From JADHLK01 sp038131695 (GTDB lineage: Bacteria; Pseudomonadota; Alphaproteobacteria; Puniceispirillales; Puniceispirillaceae), in assembly GCA_038131695.1 (NCBI GenBank), contig JAYPQA010000018.1, forward strand, positions 7,022 through 71,021: DNA of 64,000 nucleotides, written 5' to 3'. Shown here in pieces: positions 16,953 to 25,995 of this stretch; position 1 is the first letter of the stretch; each line of letters begins with the position of its first letter. The position numbers and the translations under genes are program-made. A model generated the notes under the pieces. That model saw only the letters and a program-made list of their open reading frames with translations, had not been told where the DNA came from and did not search any database.

Positions 16953-18514
16953 TCATTATGACATTGCGGTTGTCGGGGCCGGGCCGGTTGGCTTGACCGC
17001 CGCGCTGGCGCTTGCCCAGCATGATTTGCGGGTTATTCTGCTGGAAGCCGGGGACGGGCCGTGCAGCGGCTCGCGTGCGATCAATATTTCGCGCCGCAGC
17101 CAGCAGATTCTGGCCGCTATCGGCATCAAACAGCCGCTTCTGGAGCGGGGTCTGGCCTTTCATCAGGCGCGATCCTATCTCGGCAAGAAAGAGATTTTCC
17201 ACCTGCATATGCCCTCAACGGATTCGGATCGCTTCCCGCCCTTTCTCAATCTCCAGCAATTCGCCCTGGAAGAGATGTTGCTGGAGGCGGTCGCCGACCA
17301 GCCCTTGCTTGATCTGGTCTGCCATGCTGAGGCCGCGCTGACCGCCCATGATGAGAACGGGGTTGCGCTTGACTGGCAGTCCGCGGCCGGGCCCCGCAGA
17401 ATCACAGCTGACTGGTGTGTGGCAGCGGACGGGGCGCGCTCTGGCCTGCGCCGTCATCTGGATCTGCAGCTGAAGGGGGATGCGTATGAAAAAAACCTAT
17501 CTCATTGCCGATATCCGGATGAAGACCGACCTGCCAGTTGAGCGGCGCGTCTGGTTTGACCCGGCGACCAATCCCGGCTCAACGGTTATCCTGCATCGCC
17601 AGCCGGATGATATTTTGCGCATTGACTATCAGCTGGGGCCGGATGAAGACCCGCAGACAGAGCTGGAGGAGGCGCGGGTGCTGGCCCGCCTGCAAGCCCA
17701 TCTGGACTATATCGGCTATGGCAAGGAGCCCTGGGAGCTGGTCTGGAAAAGCCTGTATAATGCCCGTGCCCTGTCGCTGGACAGCTATCATCACGGGCGT
17801 ATCCTGTTTGCCGGGGATGCCGCCCATCTGGTGCCGATTTTCGGGGTGCGGGGCATGAATTCGGGCATTGATGATGCGTTCAATCTGGCCTGGAAGCTGG
17901 CGCGGGTGGCCAAGGGCACCGCCGACCCGGCCTTGCTGGACAGCTATACCGAAGAGCGGCGCGGGGCCTTTGTTGAAAATATCGCTGCCGCGCGCCTGTC
18001 CACCTTTTTCATGAGCCCGCCCGGCCCCGGCACCAGCCTGATGCGCGATGCCGCCCTGGAGCTGGCCTGCAGCGAGCCGCAATTTCGCCCGCTGATCAAT
18101 CCGCGCCAATCCTCAGCGCATTGCTATCGCTCGCGCCTTGTCCAGCCGGATGATAGGCAGGCGGGCTGGCCGGAAGGCACGCAGCCCGGCTGGCCGCTGC
18201 CTGATTTGCCTGCCCCGCAGGGCGGCAGCCTGAATGACCGGCTGGGGCCGCATCTAACCCTGATCCGCTTTGCCCCCCCTGAAACAGACGCGCCGGACCC
18301 GGATGGCTTGCCAGAGGAGACGCAGCTGATCACCCTGCCTGCCGACAGTGAGGCCGCCAGCCTGTGCGGGGCCGGGCCGGGCGACTGGTTGCTGCTGCGC
18401 CCGGACCATCATATTATGGCCCGCGGCACCGCCCGAACAGAGGGCCCAGCTGGCATCGCAGCGCAATCTCTTGACCTGTTTTCCAAAGAAAGGAGGCAGC
18501 GGCCCAATGAGTGA
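16921..18514 (+). CDS. FAD-dependent aromatic monooxygenase, second copy (split by a +1 frameshift)
   Basis: PF01494-type flavin hydroxylase, about 525-530 aa once repaired. Motifs are IAVVGAGPVGLTAAL, CVAADGARSGLRRHL and ILFAGDAAHLVPIFGVRGMN. The first frame ends in an A-run; removing one A from A7 (17489-17495) gives AYEKTYLIADIRMKTDLP without a break. Two starts are possible: ATG at 16921, inside the MarR tail, or TTG at 16939 with AAGGGAG placed 8 bp before it, which I prefer. It is clearly a paralogue of the monooxygenase at 11361-12967 and, like it, is followed by a small DUF2783-like gene. Substrate unknown. Confidence 0.87.
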
Positions 18515-18740
18515 AAAACACCCGGCCCTGAGCGCCGTTGAAATGCGCCGCCAGGATGCCAAAATGGAAGCGCTGTTCATGCATCTCTCCGGCAGGCTGG
18601 ACAGCCTGCCTGAAGAAAGGCGGCCTGTTTTTCTGGCCAAATTATGCCTGCTGCTGGCAGACCGGCTTGATGATGAGTCGGCTTTTGCCGAAATGGTTTC
18701 AAAGCTGCTGACAACCCAAGGAGGAAAAAATGACGGATGA
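18507..18740 (+). CDS. DUF2783-like small protein
   Basis: A 77-aa helical protein (MSEKHPALSAVEMRRQ...) whose second half, FLAKLCLLLADRLDDESAFA, has the same spacing of hydrophobic residues and acidic turn as the DUF2783 protein at 11146-11361 (LNARLILILMNQIGDAATLR). AGGAGG at 18491-18496 supports the start, which overlaps the monooxygenase stop by 8 bp. Function unknown; position again suggests a monooxygenase partner. Family assignment is by eye and less certain than for the first copy. Confidence 0.65.
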   Translation: MSEKHPALSAVEMRRQDAKMEALFMHLSGRLDSLPEERRPVFLAKLCLLLADRLDDESAFAEMVSKLLTTQGGKNDG

Positions 18741-19280
18741 TCATCTGACTGGCCCGCCCCGCTGGCGCGCCATATGCACCATGTTGCGCTGGAAGTAGCC
18801 GACATGGATCAATCAATTGCCTTTTATCGCAAATTCATGGGCATGAAGCTGACCGAACGGCACCCGGCCGGGGAAAATCCAGCGATTCCGGTTGAGCTGG
18901 CCTTTTTGCGGCTGCACAGCCAGCATCATGATCTGGTTCTGGCGCATGATCCAGGCCGCGACTATATCGCCCGTGACCGCAAGGCCGGGCCGGTTGGCAT
19001 CCATCACTATGCCTTTGAATGTGCTGATCGCGAAAGCTGGCTGGGCCTGCTGGACCGGGCCACTGAGATGGGGCTGAAGGTTGTGCGCGGGCCGGTGCTG
19101 CATTCCGCCAGCCAGCCGGGCGGTGATGGATCCTGGGGCGAGAATGAGAGCTTTTATGTGCTGGACCCGGATGGCCACCGGATTGAGCTGTTCTGCGAGA
19201 TGGGATTTGTGGATAGTGACGGCCAGTTTGAGACAGTCCGGCATGAAAAAATTGCTGACAGCTTCGCTGATGAGGTTTAA
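18730..19280 (+). CDS. VOC (glyoxalase/extradiol dioxygenase-like) family protein, probable frameshift near its start
   Basis: Vicinal-oxygen-chelate fold protein of about 183 aa. Putative metal ligands are a His in HHVALEVADMD, a His in GIHHYAFECAD and a Glu in HRIELFCEMG. The main frame begins at ATG 18774, which has no ribosome site. An ideal AAGGAGG lies before ATG 18730, in another frame, giving MTDDHLTGPPRWRAI. One missing base around 18769-18774 would fuse it to HHVALEV, so I give the larger extent. It could be a ring-cleaving dioxygenase or an isomerase acting on the product of the upstream monooxygenase. Confidence 0.78.
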
Positions 19281-19327
19281 GCAGGGCTGCGTTATCCAAA
19301 CCTCTTTTTACAGAAAGCCCCGTTGCC

Positions 19328-20078
19328 ATGAATGATGTTATCTCACTGCTGAAAGCGCACCGGTCCATCCGCAAATTCACCGACCAGCCGATTGATCCCG
19401 ATCTGCTGGGCTGATATGATCCAGGCCGGACAGGCCGCCCGCAACCTCCAGCTTTTGCAAGGGGTGACCGTTATCCGCGTCACCGATGCGGCCAAGCGGG
19501 CTGAGCTGGCCCGGCTGGCCGGCGGACAGGCTTATGTTGAGAGCGCAGCTGAATTTCTGGTTTTTTGCGGTGATTTGCGGCGCGCCTCAAAATGTTGTGA
19601 CTGGCATGGGCAAACCGCGACCGAGGGCTTTACCGAGCAATTCATCATCGCCACCGTGGATGCTGCGCTGATGGCCCAGAATGTGGTTATCGCCGCCGAA
19701 TCTGCCGGGCTGGGCATCTGTTATATTGGCGGCATCCGCAATAACCCGCAAGAGGTCTCTGAGCTGCTGGAATTGCCGCGGCTGGTGACCCCGGTCTTTG
19801 GCCTGTGCCTTGGCTGGCCGGATCAGGACCCGGATTTGCGCCCGCGCCTGCCGCTCTCGGTGATGATGAAGGAAAACCGCTATGATGACAGCGCCGACCG
19901 CGACATCATCGAAGCCTATGATGAGCAGGTGCGCGCCTATTATCAGAAGCGGGCCCAAAATCAGCCTGGCGCTGTCAAGGTGATGAGCTGGTCTGAACAA
20001 ATGTCTGGTATGCTCTCGCGTGAGGCCCGCCCGCATATGCGCAGCTTCCTTGAAAAGCGCGGCTTTGCAACAAAATAA
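19328..20078 (+). CDS. Nitroreductase family protein, NfsA-like (frameshifted near its start)
   Basis: FMN-dependent oxidoreductase of about 249 aa. The N-terminus (NDVISLLKAHRSIRKFTDQP) starts at ATG 19328 and hits a TGA after DLLG. Dropping one G from the GGG just before that TGA gives DLLADMIQAGQAA and continues to the end. Later family regions are EQFIIATVDAALMAQN, AESAGLGICYIGGIRNNP and VFGLCLGWPD. The segment GQAARNLQLLQG lacks the usual T-S-S-N-type FMN contact, so a second small lesion near 19440 is possible. It may reduce a quinone or nitroaromatic; its link to the aromatic island is positional only. Confidence 0.8.
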
Positions 20079-20099
20079 GCCGCAGCCGGGCAGCCCCTC

Positions 20100-21063
20100 T
20101 CAAAGATGGCTGAAACGCAGCTTGCTGAGCTGGTGATAGGGCTGATCCGGAGCCAGGCGGATGCTGGGGAAATGCGGCTGGTTCGGCGCATCCGGCCAGC
20201 CTTGCGGCTCGAGGCACAGGCCGGCAAAAGGGCCCAGCTGGCGGCCATCTGCACCGCCCAGCCCGGCCGTTATATGCGTGCCGGTATAAAATTGCAGCCC
20301 CGGCTGATCCGTCAGCACCTCCATCACCAGACCAGAGCGCGCACTTTCCAGCCTGGCCACCAGCTGGCAGGGCCGATTTTCCCGGGCCAGACAAAACGGG
20401 CTATCCACTGGGGCGGTCTGGCCCCCGGCAATATCGCGGAGTGATCTGGCCTGGCGAAAATCCAGCTCGGTTCCGGCAACCGGCCGCACCTCTCCGGTCG
20501 GCAGATTATCTGCATCAACAGGCAGATAGCTCTCGGCCAGAATTTGCAGGCTGTGATCGGCAAAATCCGGCCCACCATCCAGACAAAAATAAGGATGAAA
20601 GGCCAGATTGCACAGGCTTTCTGCATCGCTGACCGCGCCCAGCTCCAGCCGCAAGACGCCGCCTTCGCTCCAGCTGGTAGCGACAGGTAAAGCGCCGATT
20701 GCCCGGAAAGCCAAGCTTGCCGTCCGGCTGCTCCAGCACCAGCTCAACAGCCTCTTGTGAATGGTCGGCAATCTGCCAGATTTGCCGGCCCAGCCCGCCA
20801 GAGCCGCCATGCAGGGTCGTGCGCCCCTTTTCATTGCGCTCAAATTCATGGCGCCTGCCGGCAATGACACAGCTGCCGTCCCGGATACGCCCGGCAACCG
20901 GCCCGGCAATCGCCCCGAAATGCTGATCATCTGTGGCAAAATCAGCCAGCTCCAGCACCACAGATCTGTCATGCCCGGGCAGATGAAGGCTGGCCAGGGC
21001 GGCCCCGCGGCTGAGGATTTTTGCCCGCATCCCGTCTTTTTCCAGAACCACATTTTCCATCAT
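20100..21063 (-). CDS. Aldose 1-epimerase family protein (frameshifted)
   Basis: Galactose mutarotase-like sugar epimerase, about 320 aa after joining two frames. The first part (MENVVLEKDGMRAKILSRGA ... RFTCRYQLE) breaks near 20669-20672. It resumes in the next frame as GGVLRLELGAVSDAES. The catalytic His is in NLAFHPYFCLDGG and the catalytic Glu in CLEPQGWPDAPNQPHFPS. Both key segments are intact, so error is more likely than decay. It interconverts anomers of an aldose; the sugar is not known. It is transcribed away from the M20 hydrolase. Confidence 0.85.
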
Positions 21064-21222
21064 CAAGACCTTTAATCTGACCTGTTCCGGCACCCACAAG
21101 GGCAATCTTACCCAGCTTGCCCTGGCATAGCTACGCAAGGCAAATAATTTGTTTTTTTGGCGCGGGAAAAAACAACCGCCTATTGCTTGACCTGAGAGCA
21201 GATTGGGTTCTAGCCTGATCGT

Positions 21223-22541
21223 ATGGCAAAGGAACAAAAAGAGGAAATCGGCTCCCTCTTGGAGCAGCTGCAAGAGGAAATCGCCGCCCGCCGCGACTCC
21301 TTGATCAGCGCCACTATTGAGCTGCTGGCGATACCCACGCTGAACCCGCCCGGCCAGCATTACCGGGATATTTGTGACTGGCTGGATAAACGCCTGCAAA
21401 AATCAGGCTTTCAGACGCATCTGCTGCGCGCGACCGGCACGCCCGGGGATTCAGACAAATATCCGCGCTGGAACATTATTGCCCGCCATGAGGGCAAGCA
21501 GCCCGGCCAGACGGTGCATTTTAATTCCCATACAGATATTGTCACGATCGGGGAAAGCTGGACAAAAGACCCGTATGGCGGCGACCGGCAGGGCGATATT
21601 ATCTGGGGGCGTGGGGCCTGCGATATGAAAGGCGGTCTGGCCGCCTCAATAATCGCTGCCGAAGCCTTTATTGCCCGCTTTCCTGATTATCATGGCGCGA
21701 TAGAGATTTCCGGCACGGCGGATGAGGAGACAGGCGGCTATGGCGGGGTGGCCTGGCTGGCTGAACAGGGCTGGTTCAATCCGGACCGGGTGGATCATGT
21801 GATTATCCCGGAGCCGCTGAACAAGGACCGGATTTGCCTTGGCCATCGCGGTGTCTGGTGGGCTGAGATTGAAACAAAGGGGCGCATTGCCCATGGCTCC
21901 ATGCCTTTTTTGGGGGATTGCGCGGTGCGCCATATGGGGCGGTGCTCGAAGAGATGGAGGCCAGCCTGTTCCCGCTGCTGGCCAGCCGCACGACGCAAAT
22001 GCCGGTGGTGCCTGAACAGGCCCGCCAATCTACCCTGAATATCAATTCCATTCATGGCGGGCTGCCGGTCCCGGAAGAGGGCTATACCGGCTTTCCCTCT
22101 GCCTGTGTGCCCGATAAATGCGTGATCACCATTGACCGGCGCTATCTGATGGAAGAAGAGCCAGACGGGGTGCGCGGCGAAATTGAACAGATGCTGGACA
22201 AGATAAAGGCAGAGCGGCCCGGCTTTGACTGGGAGATCTGCGAACTCTGGCAGGTGCATCCCAGCATGACCGAAAAAGAGGCCCCGGTTGTCGGGGCGGT
22301 GGGACGGGCGATAGAGGCGGTGACCGGCCAGCCGCCTGATTTTGTCGTCTCGCCCGGCACTTATGATCAAAAGCATATTGACCGGATTGGCAAGCTGAAG
22401 AACTGTATCGCCTATGGGCCGGGTATTCTGGAGTTGGCGCATCAGCCGGATGAGTGGATTTCCATCACCGATATGATGGACAGCGCCGCCGTGATGGGCC
22501 TGGCGCTGGCAGATTTGCTGATCCCGGAAACGGGAAAGTAA
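21223..22541 (+). CDS. M20 family metallo-hydrolase (ArgE/DapE-like; -1 frameshift)
   Basis: Zinc amidohydrolase of about 439 aa. The first metal-site region is VHFNSHTDIV, then GRGACDMKGGLAASI, and the catalytic Glu is in GTADEETGGYGG. A break in GGGG at about 21935-21938 (HMG|AVLEEM) is repaired by adding one G. The C-terminal half continues with STLNINSIHGG and TYDQKHIDRIG. It resembles acetylornithine or succinyl-diaminopimelate deacylases, but the context (a peptide-type ABC importer 90 bp downstream) suggests deacylation of an imported amide. No strong ribosome site precedes 21223. Confidence 0.86.
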
Positions 22542-22630
22542 AACAAGAAAAAGAAATGCTGGTCCAACAGCATCGGGAAAAACAAAGAAACTGGCAAAAA
22601 ATAAACATAACGCCAAGGAGGAGAAGACGG

Positions 22631-24103
22631 ATGAAACTGAACAAACTGTTTATGACAGCAGCGGCAAGCCTGTGCTTGAGCCTGTCTGTCGCGCAGGCCG
22701 CCCAGACTTCCATCACTGTGGGGATGCAGCTGGAGCCGCCCAATCTGGACCCGACCGGCGGTGCTGCCGCCGCGATTGATGAGGTCGTCTATGCCAATGT
22801 TTTTGAAGGGCTGACCCGCTATCAGGCAGATGGCTCTATCGCCCCGGCGCTGGCCAAATCCTGGACGATTTCTGATGATGGGCTGGTCTATACATTCCAG
22901 CTGAATAGCGGCGTGCAATTCCATGATGGCAGCGCAATGGATGCAGCAGATGTCAAATTCTCGCTGGATCGCGCGCGGGCTGAGGATTCCACCAATGCCC
23001 AAAAGCGGCTCTTTACCGGCATTGCTTCGGTAGATGTGGTCAATCCGATGACCGTAAAAATCACCCTGTCCAACCCGGATGGCGGCTTTATCACCAATCT
23101 GGCCTGGGGGGATGCGGTTATTGTGGCTGAAGAGAGCATTGGCTCAGCAGCCAACAGCCCGGTCGGCACCGGCCCGTTCAAATTTTCCCGCTGGGTGCAG
23201 GGGGATCGCATTGAGCTGGTCCGCAACCCAAATTATTGGGGCCAGCCGGTCGCGCTGGAGAAGGCAACCTTCAAATTCATCTCCGACCCGACCGCTGCCT
23301 TTGCTGCGATGATGGCGGGTGATATTGATGCCTTCCCGGGCTATCCGGCTCCGGAAACCCTGCCGCAATTTGAGGCAGACCCACGTTTTGCGGTGATTGT
23401 CGGCTCCACTGAGGGCGAGACTATCCTGTCCACCAATAACAAACGGGTGTCTGACAAGCGGGTGCGTCAGGCGATTGCCCATGCCATTAACCGCCAGGAA
23501 ATTATCGACGGGGCGATGTTTGGCTTTGGCACGCCGATTGGCACCCATTTCGCGCCGCACCATCCGGACTATGTCGATCTGACCGGCAATTCTGCCTATG
23601 ATCCGGCCAAGTCAAAGGCACTGCTGAAAGCGGCCGGGGCGGAAAACCTGACCCTGTCCTTGAAGCTGCCGCCGCCTTCTTATGCGCGCCGCGGCGGTGA
23701 GATTATCGCCGCCCAGCTGCGGGCTGTTGGTATCCAGACAGAGATTGAAAATCTGGAATGGGCGCAATGGCTGGAGCAGGTCTTCCGCGGCAAGGATTAT
23801 GATCTGACCATTGTCTCGCATACCGAACCGATGGACATCGGCATCTATGCGAACCCGGACTATTATTTCCAGTATGACAATGCAGATTTCCAGAAGATGA
23901 TCGCGGATCTGAAGCTGGCCAGCAAGCCGGCAGACCGGACCAGATTGCTGCAAGCTGCCCAAAAGCAGATCGCGTCTGATTATGTCAATGGCTATCTGTT
24001 CCAGCTGGCCAGAACCGGGGTGGCCAATGCCAAGATCAAGGGGCTTTGGGAAAATTCCCCGACACAGGCCAATGATCTGACCGGCGTCAGCTGGGCTGAT
24101 TGA
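22631..24103 (+). CDS. ABC transporter substrate-binding protein (family 5, peptide/opine type)
   Basis: Periplasmic SBP_bac_5 protein, 490 aa, with a clear signal peptide (MKLNKLFMTAAASLCLSLSV, cleavage near AQA-AQ). Family landmarks are VGMQLEPPNLDPTGGAAAAI, the lid region FEGLTRYQADGSIAPALAKS, SPVGTGPFKFSRW and VRQAIAHAINRQEIIDG. The start at 22631 is fixed by AAGGAGG (22614-22620). It is followed by a hairpin and then two permeases and a fused ATPase. Ligand unknown: a di/oligopeptide, opine or other amide-bearing compound, given the M20 and P1-type hydrolases nearby. Confidence 0.92.
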   Translation: MKLNKLFMTAAASLCLSLSVAQAAQTSITVGMQLEPPNLDPTGGAAAAIDEVVYANVFEGLTRYQADGSIAPALAKSWTISDDGLVYTFQLNSGVQFHDGSAMDAADVKFSLDRARAEDSTNAQKRLFTGIASVDVVNPMTVKITLSNPDGGFITNLAWGDAVIVAEESIGSAANSPVGTGPFKFSRWVQGDRIELVRNPNYWGQPVALEKATFKFISDPTAAFAAMMAGDIDAFPGYPAPETLPQFEADPRFAVIVGSTEGETILSTNNKRVSDKRVRQAIAHAINRQEIIDGAMFGFGTPIGTHFAPHHPDYVDLTGNSAYDPAKSKALLKAAGAENLTLSLKLPPPSYARRGGEIIAAQLRAVGIQTEIENLEWAQWLEQVFRGKDYDLTIVSHTEPMDIGIYANPDYYFQYDNADFQKMIADLKLASKPADRTRLLQAAQKQIASDYVNGYLFQLARTGVANAKIKGLWENSPTQANDLTGVSWAD

Positions 24104-24131
24104 TAGCGGCCTCGTGCCTTGCAACCTTTTT

Positions 24132-24166
24132 CCGGCAGCCGGGTAACTGGCTGCCGGGTGTTTTTT
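24132..24166 (+). terminator. Hairpin with T-run between binding-protein and permease genes
   Basis: CCGGCAGCC (24132-24140) and GGCTGCCGG (24149-24157) form a 9-bp stem with an 8-nt loop, followed by GTG and a six-T run (24161-24166). It looks like an intrinsic terminator. Because the permeases follow on the same strand 53 bp later, it probably acts as a leaky terminator or 3' stabiliser. That would give more binding protein than membrane subunits, a common ABC operon arrangement. Confidence 0.75.
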
Positions 24167-24218
24167 CGTAAGAATATTTTTGAAATGACTCACAAACAGA
24201 TAAGGTGACGAGGCAAAT

Positions 24219-25166
24219 ATGCTGCGTTTTATCCTGTCACGAGCCCTGACCCTGGCCCTGTCGCTCTTGGTTGCCTCGCTGGTGATTTTTGCCATGATAG
24301 AGGTGATCCCGGGCGATCCGGCGGCCTTTATGCTGGGGCTGAATGCCGAGCCGGACACGGTAGCGGCCCTGCGCGCTGAGCTGGGGCTGGATGGCAGCCT
24401 GCCGGAACGCTATCTGCGCTGGGTTGGCGGGATGCTGACCGGTGATTTTGGCATTTCCTATACCTATCAGGTGCCGGTGGCTGAGCTGGTCGGGGCCAGG
24501 CTGGGTGTTTCCCTGCCGCTGGCGCTTTTTTCCCTGCTGCTCTCTACCCTGATTGCGCTGCCAGTCGGGCTGTTTGCGGCAGCAAGGCGGGGCCGGCCAG
24601 CTGATTGGGCGATTATGGGGACGACCCAGTTCGGCATTGCCATTCCCAATTTCTGGTTTGCCATGATTCTGGTGGTGATTTTTGCCATTGAGCTGCGCTG
24701 GTTTTCTGCCGGCGGCTTTCCGGGCTGGGATCAGGGTTTCTGGATCAATATCAAGGCGCTGTTCTTGCCGGCCATTGCGCTGGCCTTGCCGCAAGCCGCC
24801 ATTCTGGCGCGGGTGATGCGCTCAGCTGTGCTGGAAGTGCTGTCCCAGGATTTTATCCGCACCGCGCGGGCCAAGGGGCTGAATCAGCGCCAGACCCTGA
24901 TCCATCATGCCTTCCGAAATGCGCTGATCCCGGTTCTGACCATTATCGGGCTGCAATTTTCCTTTCTGATTGCCGGGGCGATTATTATTGAGAATGTGTT
25001 TTTCCTGCCCGGGCTTGGCAGGCTGATTTTTCAAGGCATTACCCAGCGCGATTTGATTGTGGTGGAATCTGTGGTGATGCTGCTGGTTTTTGCGGTCATT
25101 CTGGTGACCTTTCTGGTTGATATTGCCTATGCGCTGGCCGATCCGCGGCTGCGGAGACCGCAATGA
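24219..25166 (+). CDS. ABC transporter permease (DppB type)
   Basis: Inner-membrane subunit, 315 aa, with six predicted helices. It has the N-terminal FILSRALTLALSLLVASLVI, the periplasmic loop with GDPAAFMLGLNAEPDTVAAL, and the ATPase-contact EAA-like segment DFIRTARAKGLNQRQTLIHH. The C-terminus ends ALADPRLRRPQ, as in this family. GGTGACGAGG precedes the ATG. It works with the next permease as a heterodimer. Confidence 0.93.
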   Translation: MLRFILSRALTLALSLLVASLVIFAMIEVIPGDPAAFMLGLNAEPDTVAALRAELGLDGSLPERYLRWVGGMLTGDFGISYTYQVPVAELVGARLGVSLPLALFSLLLSTLIALPVGLFAAARRGRPADWAIMGTTQFGIAIPNFWFAMILVVIFAIELRWFSAGGFPGWDQGFWINIKALFLPAIALALPQAAILARVMRSAVLEVLSQDFIRTARAKGLNQRQTLIHHAFRNALIPVLTIIGLQFSFLIAGAIIIENVFFLPGLGRLIFQGITQRDLIVVESVVMLLVFAVILVTFLVDIAYALADPRLRRPQ

Positions 25167-25176
25167 GGAGGCTGTG

Positions 25177-25995
25177 ATGAAATGGCCTGTCGCGCTTGTT
25201 ATCGGCCTGTGCCTGACGGTGGTTTTTGTCGCAGCGGCGCTGCTTTCCTTTGTCTGGACCCCGCATGAGGTCGAAGCGCTGAATATCGCTGCCAAGCTGA
25301 AAAAGCCGGGGGCGGCGCATCTTCTGGGCACGGATCATTTTGGCCGCGATATTCTCTCCATGCTGATGGTTGGGGCCAGAACCTCTATAGCGGTGGCGAT
25401 TGTCGCGGTGGGTATCGGGATGGGGCTGGGCGTGCCGCTGGGGCTGCTGGCGGCGGCCCGCCATGGCAGCTGGCTGGATGATCTGGTGATGCGCGGCAAT
25501 GATCTGGTGTTTGCCTTCCCCTCGCTGGTAATCGCCATTTTGATCACCGCAGTCTTTGGCCCGTCCGCCTTTAATGCGATTGTGGCGATTGGGATTTTCA
25601 ATATGCCGGTCTTTGCGCGGGTTACGCGTGGCGGCGCCCTGTCTGTCTGGACGCTGGATTATATTCTGGCCGCGCGCGTTGCCGGCAAGAGCAAGCTGCG
25701 TATTTCGCTGGAACATATTTTGCCCAATATCGCCAATTTGCTGATCGTTCAGGGAACCATCCAGTTCAGCCTGGGCATCTTGGCAGAGGCGGGTCTCAGC
25801 TATGTCGGGCTGGGCGCGCAGCCGCCGCTGCCCAGCTGGGGCCGGATGCTGGCTGACAGCCAGACCATGATCAGCTTTGCCCCGCATCTGGCGATTTTTC
25901 CGGGGCTGGCGATTATTGCGACGGTGCTGGGGCTCAATCTGATAGGGGACGGTTTGCGGGATCTGCTGGATCCGCGCATCCGGCGGGAACGCTGA
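25177..25995 (+). CDS. ABC transporter permease (DppC type)
   Basis: Second membrane subunit, 272 aa. Features are LLGTDHFGRDILSMLMVGAR (the DppC hallmark HxGRD), DDLVMRGNDLVFAFPSLVIA, the coupling helix DYILAARVAGKSKLRISLEH and the C-terminal NLIGDGLRDLLDPRIRR. The start at 25177 has GAGGAGG upstream; the frame is open to 25117 but there it overlaps dppB without a ribosome site. Its stop overlaps the ATPase start (TGATG). Confidence 0.93.
   Translation: MKWPVALVIGLCLTVVFVAAALLSFVWTPHEVEALNIAAKLKKPGAAHLLGTDHFGRDILSMLMVGARTSIAVAIVAVGIGMGLGVPLGLLAAARHGSWLDDLVMRGNDLVFAFPSLVIAILITAVFGPSAFNAIVAIGIFNMPVFARVTRGGALSVWTLDYILAARVAGKSKLRISLEHILPNIANLLIVQGTIQFSLGILAEAGLSYVGLGAQPPLPSWGRMLADSQTMISFAPHLAIFPGLAIIATVLGLNLIGDGLRDLLDPRIRRER

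Noticed and set aside
21186..21215. TTGACC plus a TAGCCT 18 bp downstream before the M20 gene, considered as a promoter
   Set aside because: The -10 match is only half of consensus and no other support was seen.
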